20,931 bases of DNA, taken from assembly GCA_028723145.1 (NCBI GenBank), contig JAQYFM010000053.1, positions 1 through 20,931 on the forward strand. The letters are read 5' to 3'. A program made the position numbers and the translations under genes. The stretch comes from Spirochaetales bacterium. Its GTDB lineage: Bacteria; Spirochaetota; Spirochaetia; Sphaerochaetales; Sphaerochaetaceae. Below the pieces are notes generated by a model. That model had not been told where the DNA came from. It did not search any database and saw nothing but the letters and a program-made list of their open reading frames with translations. This document shows positions 7,114-12,941 of the stretch, one piece after another (the first letter of the stretch is position 1; every line of letters starts with the position of its first letter).

Positions 7114-7143
7114 ATCATACAGTATTTTCGACTATTATTTCAA
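7114..7143 (-). promoter_or_regulatory. Promoter of the hydrogenase operon
   Basis: On the minus strand: TTGAAA (plus-strand 7138-7143), 18-base spacer, TATGAT (7114-7119). Each hexamer matches the sigma-70 consensus at 5 of 6 positions. The leader is about 20-25 bases long and contains AGGAGG. Confidence 0.65.
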
Positions 7144-7178
7144 ATACTAAATACCATTTGATGTTACTTATTAGGATA

Positions 7179-7193
7179 TGATAATGATTATCA
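7179..7193. promoter_or_regulatory. Perfect Fur-type 7-1-7 palindrome
   Basis: TGATAATGATTATCA, a perfect 7-1-7 inverted repeat identical to the Bacillus Fur box TGATAATnATTATCA. It lies between the hydrogenase and rex promoters, 10 bases upstream of the rex -35 and 35 bases upstream of the hydC -35. Binding by a Fur-family protein is inferred; PerR and Zur sites are related. Confidence 0.6.
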
Positions 7194-7203
7194 ATATATT
7201 TAT

Positions 7204-7232
7204 TTGACTAAGATATCTAATTTATGTACTAT
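7204..7232 (+). promoter_or_regulatory. Promoter of rex
   Basis: TTGACT (7204-7209), 17-base spacer, TACTAT (7227-7232). This leaves a short leader holding AAAAGGA (7243-7249) eight bases before ATG 7258. The TTG that would begin the longest reading frame is this -35 element, which is why the shorter start is chosen. Confidence 0.65.
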
Positions 7233-7257
7233 TTTTCACATTAAAAGGATTAATAGT

Positions 7258-7893
7258 ATGAATAATGATATGCTTATTAGAGTAACACGTTACTATAGAG
7301 CCCTGAATAGATTACGTGCTATCGGATTAGAAAAAGTATTTGCACATAATCTTGCTGATGCAGCCGGAGTATCTGCAGCAATTGTAAGAAAAGACTTTTC
7401 TCTACTTGAGATACATGGCCAAAAGCGTGGTGGATATGAAATACAGGAATTAATAGAAATAATAGGAAATATTCTTGGTAAAGGTGAAAACCAAAATGTA
7501 ATAGTCATTGGTTGTGGAAGAATAGGAAAAGCATTAATGCACTACCAAGGTTTTGAACCAGATGGAATTAAAGTTGTTGCGGGCTTCGATACCGATCCTG
7601 TAGTATATTCAAATCCATCCCACCCTATTCCTGTTTATCCTCTTTCAAGACTTGATGAGGTAATAAAGGTACATAATGTAAAAGTTGCAATTATTACAGT
7701 TCCTGAATCAAACGCTCAAGAATGTTATATGAACCTTCTCGATGCAGGTATTACAGGAGTTTTAAATTTCTCACCAATTACACTTAAGCCACAAAAGACT
7801 CGTCAAGGTATTATTCCAGTTGTTCACAACATTAATATTGGTCTCGAGCTTGAACAAATCTTTTATGAACTTAAGTTTAAAAACAATGATTAA
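7258..7893 (+). CDS. rex: Redox-sensing transcriptional repressor Rex
   Basis: Senses the NADH/NAD+ ratio and represses fermentation and hydrogen genes when NADH is low. 211 residues from ATG 7258. An N-terminal winged helix carries the family run RYYRAL (11-16), then GVSAAIVRKDFS (37-48) and the GGYEIQEL wing (58-65). A Rossmann domain follows, with VIGCGRIGKAL (84-93, GxGxxG) and GFDTDP (109-114). The C-terminal helix for domain swapping is present. It is divergent from the hydrogenase operon, a natural target of an NADH sensor, although I see no clear Rex operator between them. The stop overlaps that of the convergent DNA glycosylase gene at 7890-7893. Confidence 0.95.
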   Translation: MNNDMLIRVTRYYRALNRLRAIGLEKVFAHNLADAAGVSAAIVRKDFSLLEIHGQKRGGYEIQELIEIIGNILGKGENQNVIVIGCGRIGKALMHYQGFEPDGIKVVAGFDTDPVVYSNPSHPIPVYPLSRLDEVIKVHNVKVAIITVPESNAQECYMNLLDAGITGVLNFSPITLKPQKTRQGIIPVVHNINIGLELEQIFYELKFKNND

Positions 7894-8627
7894 AGTTTAA
7901 TATATCTTGCCATAGAAAACAGATATTGCTGAGCTAAGGCAGGATAAGGATCAAAGTATGAAATAGGCTTTCCTGGATAGTATGTAGCTAATACCTTTTT
8001 AATCCATACATCTATCGGGAAAGCTTCCATTTTGTGGTAGCCAAAAAGCAAAATACACGATGCAACTTTCTTACCAACACCCTTTATTGTCATTAATCTC
8101 TCTTCAGCTTCACTGTATTCAAGATTTTCAAGACCATTTAGGACATCAGCCTTTTCAATAGCATCCATTATGTATTTATCTCTGAAACCTACTTTTAATT
8201 CTTTTAATTCATTAATATTAGTTTTACCTAGCTCCTCTGGAGTTGGAAAAGAAAAATATCCCTTTTCTACTTCATGACCATAATTTCTTGACAAGGTATC
8301 ATAGAGACCTTTAATTCTTTTAATATTGTTATTTTGACTTAATATAAAACTTATTAATGTAATCCAAGGATCTTGGCGCAAAATTCTAAGAGTCGGAAAT
8401 TTTTCAACAGCACTCTTTAATAGTTCATCTTTACTAGCAATTTCAAGCCTTGCCTTTTGATAATCAAAATCTAAATCATAATAAGCTTTTAAATAAGAAT
8501 CTTGGTAAAAATCAGCTTCACTTCTAACTTTATATACTTTTTCATTTAACACTGCAGAAAAACAGTTATCTTCTTCTGTCCAACTAAAGCTTTGTCCACC
8601 AGTTAAAATTTCTCTAATATCATCCAT
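7890..8627 (-). CDS. ogg: 8-oxoguanine DNA glycosylase, OGG1 type (HhH-GPD)
   Basis: Removes 8-oxoguanine from DNA and nicks at the site (bifunctional glycosylase/lyase). 245 residues. An N-terminal OGG_N-like part has GQSFSW at 11-16 (the GQxFRW region of OGG1). A helix-hairpin-helix GPD domain has ISFILSQNNNIKRI (92-105), GFRDKYI (147-153), hairpin IKGVGKKVAS (181-190) with the probable Schiff-base lysine K187, and catalytic aspartate D206 in FPIDVW. This is the short bacterial/clostridial OGG version. It lies 10 bases after the lipoprotein gene 8638-9570 and is probably co-transcribed. The last codon overlaps rex. Confidence 0.9.
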   Translation of the reverse strand: MDDIREILTGGQSFSWTEEDNCFSAVLNEKVYKVRSEADFYQDSYLKAYYDLDFDYQKARLEIASKDELLKSAVEKFPTLRILRQDPWITLISFILSQNNNIKRIKGLYDTLSRNYGHEVEKGYFSFPTPEELGKTNINELKELKVGFRDKYIMDAIEKADVLNGLENLEYSEAEERLMTIKGVGKKVASCILLFGYHKMEAFPIDVWIKKVLATYYPGKPISYFDPYPALAQQYLFSMARYIKL

Positions 8628-8637
8628 AATATATTAC

Positions 8638-9570
8638 CTATTTTAAATCCAATCTTAACGCAAAATGATCTGAATAACCACACTCAGAAGAGTTATCATA
8701 ACGAAGAGGAAAACCATCTTTACTTAAAAAATCTAAATTAAGAATTTTAAAGGAAAAGTTAGAATTACTAGCAATTGATGACGAAATTAATATTTTATCG
8801 TAGTAATACCACTTCCCCATATAAAAGTAAGTTCCATCCCCATTTAGAGGAAAATATACATCTTCAGTCGCATCATAAAAACTTCCATAAGCTATATTTT
8901 TGCTATCTAAAGAAACAAAGATTGAATCTTCTTCTTGATTTAGAGAAAGCATATCATCTGAAACGCTACTATTAAAGTCTCCTAAAATTATTACCTTCTC
9001 ATCTGGATTAATCAAATTATTAATATGCCTTGCTAACGCCTTACGCTCTTTTTTATTTTCTTCTTCCTCCCCAAGATTACTTTTTGCATGTAAATTAAAG
9101 ATTTTATACTGTTCTCCATCTTTAATAACTTCTAATGAAAGGATAGGTCTATCAGAAGCGGCAAGATGTATTTTAACTTCATACGGCTTTATTTTACTAA
9201 TAAAACCAACCGTATTTGGTACATTATTTATCTTTGCAATACCATAATATTGGAATCCACGTCTTCTCATTCCTTTATCTAATAAAGAGACTAATACTCT
9301 TTCACTCTCAATTTCTTGAAAGAAAATTATATCTACATCAAATTCTTCTTTTTTAAAAAGAGCACAATATGATTCAATACGTTTATCAAAATCACGACCT
9401 GTATAGCCTGAAGAGGGATGATAAGCTGTGTGCTCGTTACCATTATCAATATCATCAAACATATTATATAAGTTATACGTGATGACACTTAATCCTTTGC
9501 TTGAATTAGGGATTCTTGCTTCGCAGGAAACAAAGACTAGTAAAATAAGTGTTAAAATAAAGTACTTCAT
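8638..9570 (-). CDS. Endonuclease/exonuclease/phosphatase-fold lipoprotein
   Basis: 310 residues. A signal peptide with lipobox V-S-C16 predicts a lipid-anchored, extracytoplasmic protein. The EEP (DNase I-like) fold is shown in order by VITYNLYNMFD (about 29-39), FFQEIES (about 84-90), NLHAKS (about 159-164), LGDFNS (about 196-201) and GYSDHFAL near the C-terminus. These give the metal-binding Asn, Glu, Asp, Asn and final Asp-His pair of the superfamily. The substrate cannot be told: nucleic acid, sphingomyelin/phospholipid and inositol phosphate are all possible for this fold. It is followed by the DNA glycosylase gene in a likely two-gene operon and is divergent from the TfoX-N gene with only 45 bases between starts. 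Confidence 0.88.
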   Translation of the reverse strand: MKYFILTLILLVFVSCEARIPNSSKGLSVITYNLYNMFDDIDNGNEHTAYHPSSGYTGRDFDKRIESYCALFKKEEFDVDIIFFQEIESERVLVSLLDKGMRRRGFQYYGIAKINNVPNTVGFISKIKPYEVKIHLAASDRPILSLEVIKDGEQYKIFNLHAKSNLGEEEENKKERKALARHINNLINPDEKVIILGDFNSSVSDDMLSLNQEEDSIFVSLDSKNIAYGSFYDATEDVYFPLNGDGTYFYMGKWYYYDKILISSSIASNSNFSFKILNLDFLSKDGFPLRYDNSSECGYSDHFALRLDLK

Positions 9571-9580
9571 ATTAATAATA

Positions 9581-9600
9581 GAAAAAAAATTAAAAAAAAG
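9581..9600. promoter_or_regulatory. Phased A-tracts between divergent genes
   Basis: Two runs of eight A (9582-9589 and 9592-9599) have centres ten bases apart, one helical turn. This predicts intrinsic DNA curvature within the 45-base divergent regulatory region. Confidence 0.5.
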
Positions 9601-9603
9601 TGT

Positions 9604-9616
9604 TAAAATACATCTA
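9604..9616 (+). promoter_or_regulatory. -10-like element directly ahead of the TfoX-N start
   Basis: TAAAAT at 9604-9609 is followed by six bases and then ATG 9616, so the predicted transcript would begin at or next to the A of the start codon. There is no ribosome binding site. No convincing -35 is seen; A-tracts occupy its place. Confidence 0.4.
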
Positions 9617-9957
9617 TGGCTTCTAATTTATCGATTGTTCAGTATCTAGTTGATCAAATTTCAGAGTGTGGTCTTATTACATTTAAAAAGATGTTTGGCG
9701 ATTATTGTATTTATATCGACTCAAAGGTCCTAGGATTCGTTTGTGATGATATTTTCTATGTTAAATCAACAAAGATTGGAGAAGAGAACTATCCTGAAAT
9801 AGAAAAAGGTTATCCATATGAAGGTGCAAGCTTATATCCTATTTTAGATATCGAAAATAAGGATTTATTAGTTAGCTACATTAATTTGATTAAATCTGAA
9901 TTACCAGAAAAGAAAATAAAAAAGGGTCGCCGTAGTAGCAACCCAATCAGTGATTAA
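9616..9957 (+). CDS. TfoX N-terminal domain protein
   Basis: 113 residues matching the TfoX_N domain: QYLVDQISECGLITFKKMFG near the start, then alternating strands (YCIYIDSKVLGFVCDDIFYVK), a YPYEGA segment, and a final helix with a basic tail (KKIKKGRR). TfoX/Sxy regulates competence in gammaproteobacteria, but stand-alone N-terminal-domain proteins are widespread and mostly uncharacterised, so no competence role is claimed. The start has no ribosome binding site and sits six bases after a -10-like hexamer. The stop shares TTAA (9954-9957) with clpP on the other strand. Confidence 0.85.
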   Translation: MASNLSIVQYLVDQISECGLITFKKMFGDYCIYIDSKVLGFVCDDIFYVKSTKIGEENYPEIEKGYPYEGASLYPILDIENKDLLVSYINLIKSELPEKKIKKGRRSSNPISD

Positions 9958-10529
9958 TTTAACTCTTCTTTTTTATTTATTATTTTGGAAATAAGACCAT
10001 ACTTTAAAGCTTCATCACTAAATAGCCAGTGGTCTCTTTCTGTATCTTTACTTACTTCTTCAAGTGTTTTTCCTGTAGCTTCTGCAATAATTGAATCTAA
10101 TTTAGTTCTTAAACGTTCTATTACATTTGCATGAATCATAACATCAGCTGTTACACCCTGCATCTTTGATAATGGTTGGTGAATTAAGTAGGATGAATTA
10201 GGAAGACCTACTCTTCTTTCACTAGGAACAGCTAATAACACTAATGATGCAGCAGAGGCAACAAGACCAAGACCTACCATTGTAACAGGAGAGGAGATAA
10301 ATCTAACTGTATCATAGATTGCAAAGCCACCATCAACATCACCACCTGGAGAATTGATATACATTGTAATTGGCTGTGTTGATTCACTATCAAGAACTAA
10401 GAGCTGTCTAATTACTTGGTCAGCACTTTCTTTAGAAATCTCACCTGTAAGCATTACAGAACGTGTTTTTAACAATTTATCGTTAAGAGCAGGATTATCT
10501 GCTACTTCTTTCTTCTTTTCTTCACTCAT
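9954..10529 (-). CDS. clpP: ATP-dependent Clp protease proteolytic subunit ClpP (divergent paralogue)
   Basis: Serine protease subunit that forms the Clp degradation chamber. From ATG 10529 (191 residues) the sequence aligns with E. coli ClpP without gaps between catalytic residues: S92, H117 (YLIHQP) and D166 (DTERDHW), with spacings 25 and 49 as in E. coli. NSPGGDVDGGFAIYD (59-73) is the oxyanion-strand region. The residues after the nucleophile are Ala-Ala instead of the usual Met-Gly, and the N-terminus is charged (SEEKKKE), which suggests a second, ClpP2-like paralogue. The frame extends upstream to 10670 across the era start, but that extension lacks homology and is rejected. ATG lies seven bases after TATACT with no ribosome binding site. 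Confidence 0.92.
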   Translation of the reverse strand: MSEEKKKEVADNPALNDKLLKTRSVMLTGEISKESADQVIRQLLVLDSESTQPITMYINSPGGDVDGGFAIYDTVRFISSPVTMVGLGLVASAASLVLLAVPSERRVGLPNSSYLIHQPLSKMQGVTADVMIHANVIERLRTKLDSIIAEATGKTLEEVSKDTERDHWLFSDEALKYGLISKIINKKEELN

Positions 10530-10536
10530 GTTTTTC

Positions 10537-10544
10537 AGTATAAT
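10537..10544. promoter_or_regulatory. Overlapping divergent -10 elements of clpP and era
   Basis: The eight bases AGTATAAT read as TATAAT on the plus strand (10539-10544, towards era) and as TATACT on the minus strand (10537-10542, towards clpP). The two -10 hexamers share the symmetric TATA. Neither side has a strong -35. Confidence 0.45.
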
Positions 10545-10578
10545 CAAAAAACTAACAGTTGAAAAGAGACGGTAAAAT

Positions 10579-11466
10579 ATGAAGTGTGCAACAGTATCTG
10601 TAATTGGAAGACCAAGTGTAGGAAAATCAACATTAATTAATACAATTTGTGAGATGAAGGTATCAATCACTGCCCCTACTCCTCAAACTACAAGAAATGC
10701 TATTAGAGGAATTTATACAGACCAAAGAGGTCAATTAATTTTTACAGATACTCCAGGTTACCACCTTGGAGGAAAAACTATCAACAAAAGGATGCAAGAT
10801 ATCACCGTATCAGCACTCGGGGAAAGTGATATGATTTTATACCTTGTTGATGCCTCTAGAGCTTTAAAAGAAGAAGAGGAAGCAATTGCTGAAATTCTAT
10901 CTAAAGTAAAGGTCCCAATTATTGCTGTATTAAATAAAAGTGATATCTTAAGCGAAGAGCAGAAAAAAGATGCTATCTTCTTTATTAACCATAATATCAA
11001 TGCCGAAAAAATCCTAGAGTGCAGTGGCTTAAACGATGAAGGTGTTGATGAAGTTTTAATTGCCCTTTTTAAATTAGCAAAGGAAGGAGACCTTCTTTAT
11101 AGCGAAAATGCATATACTGACCAACCTCTTGAGTTTAGAATATCTGAAATTATTAGAGAAAAAACTATTAATTTGCTTGATGACGAGCTTCCTCATGTAA
11201 TATACGTTGAAGTTGCAGATATTGAGTACAATGAAGAAGAAAAAAGTGTTTGGGTTAGAGCCTTTATTATCACAGAACGTGATGGCCAAAAAGGTATCAT
11301 AGTAGGTAAAGGTGGAGAGAATATTAAAAAAATTAGAAAAGAATCATTTAAGGAAATAAAGAAAATATTCCCTGGTTCTACTCTCCAACTAGACTTAAGA
11401 GTTAAGGCTCAAGCAAAATGGAGAACAAACCAGGTAGTACTAGATAAGATTTTTAAAACTCTTTAA
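10579..11466 (+). CDS. era: GTPase Era (30S ribosome assembly)
   Basis: Essential GTPase that binds 16S rRNA during small-subunit maturation. 295 residues, normal for Era. G-domain motifs: G1 GRPSVGKST (10-18), G2 PQTTR, G3 DTPGYH, G4 NKSD. The C-terminal KH domain contains GIIVGKGGENIKKI with the GxxG loop, ending in LRVKAQAKW as usual for Era. The start at ATG 10579 gives the correct N-terminus directly before the P-loop strand. It is divergent from clpP with 49 bases between starts, and the stop overlaps that of the alarmone synthetase gene (TTAA 11463-11466). Confidence 0.96.
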   Translation: MKCATVSVIGRPSVGKSTLINTICEMKVSITAPTPQTTRNAIRGIYTDQRGQLIFTDTPGYHLGGKTINKRMQDITVSALGESDMILYLVDASRALKEEEEAIAEILSKVKVPIIAVLNKSDILSEEQKKDAIFFINHNINAEKILECSGLNDEGVDEVLIALFKLAKEGDLLYSENAYTDQPLEFRISEIIREKTINLLDDELPHVIYVEVADIEYNEEEKSVWVRAFIITERDGQKGIIVGKGGENIKKIRKESFKEIKKIFPGSTLQLDLRVKAQAKWRTNQVVLDKIFKTL

Positions 11467-12137
11467 CAGCTTTCAATTAAATCTCTTATCTTTTGCATTT
11501 TTACATCAAGCTTTGCAGCATCAGATGCACATTCAGAAAGCTCTTTTAAAGTAAGTTGATTAACTTCATCTGAAAGGTTCTTTTTATATCTCAAACGATG
11601 CTCAAGGCTTGCCCAAAACTCCATAGCAATAGTTCTAAGCTGTACTTCAACTCTCATCATACGCTTTCCACTTTCTAAAAACACTGGAGTCTCTACTATT
11701 AGATGAAGACTTCTATATCCATTTTCTTTTGGATTTTTAATATAGTCCTTCTTGTTTATTAAGAAAATATCATCTTGCTGCAAAAGACAATCAGAAAGCA
11801 TATAAATATCATCAACAAATGAGCAAATAACACGAATTCCTGCAATATCATCGAGTTTTTCAAGAGAGGATGGGATTAATGGTAAGCCCTTTCTTTGAAG
11901 TTTTTCTCTTATACTCTCTGCACATTTAATCCTAGTTTTTATCATATCAATAGGATTACGTTCATGGTCTAAGGAAAAACGCTCATTTAGCACCTTAAAC
12001 TTTGTCTCAACTTCCATCAATGCACATTGGTAACAAGACATAGTCGAACGTAAGCTTTGAAGTAATTCTTTAGCCTTTTTCTTAGACTCTTCGTCTGTTA
12101 ATAGTTTAAGAAGCTGTAATGCTTGATTATCATTCAT
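11463..12137 (-). CDS. Small alarmone synthetase, RelQ/SasB-like GTP pyrophosphokinase
   Basis: Makes (p)ppGpp from ATP and GDP/GTP. 224 residues with only the RelA/SpoT synthetase domain. It lacks the HD hydrolase and the C-terminal TGS/ACT regulatory parts of long RSH proteins. Motifs: IKTRIKCAESIREKL (66-80) for ATP binding, DDIAGIRVIC (96-105), the G-loop NPKENGYRSLH (135-145), and VEVQLRTIAMEFWASLEH (163-180) with the catalytic Glu of EVQLRT. The length and helical C-terminus resemble B. subtilis SasB/RelQ. The start codon overlaps the stop of the 77-residue gene (ATGA at 12134-12137). It is the last gene of a run headed by lysS. Whether a separate long RSH exists cannot be seen here. 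Confidence 0.9.
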   Translation of the reverse strand: MNDNQALQLLKLLTDEESKKKAKELLQSLRSTMSCYQCALMEVETKFKVLNERFSLDHERNPIDMIKTRIKCAESIREKLQRKGLPLIPSSLEKLDDIAGIRVICSFVDDIYMLSDCLLQQDDIFLINKKDYIKNPKENGYRSLHLIVETPVFLESGKRMMRVEVQLRTIAMEFWASLEHRLRYKKNLSDEVNQLTLKELSECASDAAKLDVKMQKIRDLIESC

Positions 12138-12367
12138 TTTTTAGCCATCGACTTTAATAATTGAAGAAGTTCAAGATCGCTTTCAGTAATTCTAATGCTA
12201 GTCTTTATCTCTTTCTCGGCCCCTGGACGCTCTACACTTAAGCGAAACACTGTATCTTTCTCAATTGGAGAAGAAGCCATAAAAGAAAGAAACTTTACAA
12301 ACTGAGGATGGGAAGCTGAGAATTTATCCCAAGCCCCCTTAAATTTCATCATATCACCAATATTCAT
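12134..12367 (-). CDS. Small unknown protein between FMN reductase and alarmone synthetase genes
   Basis: 77 residues, mixed charge, no membrane segment and no Cys. There is an N-terminal amphipathic helix (FKGAWDKFSASHPQFVKFLSF), a strand-rich middle (DTVFRLSVERP, KTSIRITESD) and a C-terminal helix (LELLQLLKSM). I do not recognise a named family, though similar small proteins with a helix, two strands and a closing helix occur in Firmicutes and spirochaetes. It is tightly packed: four bases after the upstream stop and overlapping the next start by four, so it is almost certainly translated with its neighbours. The start could also be Met6 or Met7, since the first ATG has no clear ribosome binding site. 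Confidence 0.75.
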   Translation of the reverse strand: MNIGDMMKFKGAWDKFSASHPQFVKFLSFMASSPIEKDTVFRLSVERPGAEKEIKTSIRITESDLELLQLLKSMAKK

Positions 12368-12371
12368 AGTA

Positions 12372-12935
12372 CTATCTAATAAAATTAGTTTTTATTTTAG
12401 CTTCACTTTCACCAAGTGGTAAAGCAGCACTTCTAACAGCCTTAATTAAATATGCCATATTACGTGCTAAGATTCTCATTGTCTGCATTCCTTCAACATC
12501 CTGTTTAACCTCTTCAGGAGTATTTCCATGAACTTGGTTCCAATAGTTTGAAGAAACAATTGGCATTTGAGAAATTGTGAAATACTTATTTAATTGATCA
12601 AAAGTTGAAGAAGCACCACCTCTTCTGCAAGACACAACAGAGGCACCAAACTTCATTCTCATCTTAGAGCCAATTTTTGAAAACAATAAATCTAAGAAGT
12701 AATTTGAAAGCCCGCATGAGGATGCATACCATACAGGAGAGCCAATAATTAAACCATCAGCCTCGAGAGCTAATGTAGCAACTCTATCAACATCTTCTTT
12801 GGTAAAACCTTCTTTAGCAATATTAACAATCTCTGCACTAAGGCCTTCTTTCTCAAGTGTTTCTTTTACCTCAGTAAGGGCTGTAAAAGTACAGCCCTTT
12901 TCATGTGGTGAACCATTTAATAGTAATACGTCCAT
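12372..12935 (-). CDS. Flavodoxin-fold NAD(P)H-dependent oxidoreductase (FMN reductase family)
   Basis: 187 residues with an N-terminal flavodoxin-like fold: first strand and phosphate loop LLLNGSPHEKGCTFTAL (4-20), then GLIIGSPVWYASSCGLSNYFLDLL (61-84), the usual FMN-isoalloxazine contact, and SVVSCRRGGASSTFDQL (100-116). It should use FMN and a nicotinamide cofactor to reduce quinones, flavins or other acceptors; the physiological acceptor is unknown. It starts 6 bases after the lysS stop without a strong ribosome binding site and is followed 4 bases later by the 77-residue gene, so it is likely part of the lysS transcript. Confidence 0.87.
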   Translation of the reverse strand: MDVLLLNGSPHEKGCTFTALTEVKETLEKEGLSAEIVNIAKEGFTKEDVDRVATLALEADGLIIGSPVWYASSCGLSNYFLDLLFSKIGSKMRMKFGASVVSCRRGGASSTFDQLNKYFTISQMPIVSSNYWNQVHGNTPEEVKQDVEGMQTMRILARNMAYLIKAVRSAALPLGESEAKIKTNFIR

Positions 12936-12941
12936 TATTGC

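Noticed and set aside
7204..7257. Longer Rex starting at TTG 7204
   Set aside because: That TTG is the -35 element of the rex promoter. ATG 7258 has a ribosome binding site and gives the normal Rex N-terminus.
9547..9610. Direct repeat AAGTGTTAAAATA at 9547-9559 and 9598-9610
   Set aside because: It is short and AT-rich, and one copy is signal-peptide coding sequence. Chance cannot be excluded, and no insertion boundary is visible.
10530..10670. N-terminal extension of ClpP by 47 residues
   Set aside because: It would run through the start of era and the promoter region; the extension has no ClpP homology, and alignment supports ATG 10529.
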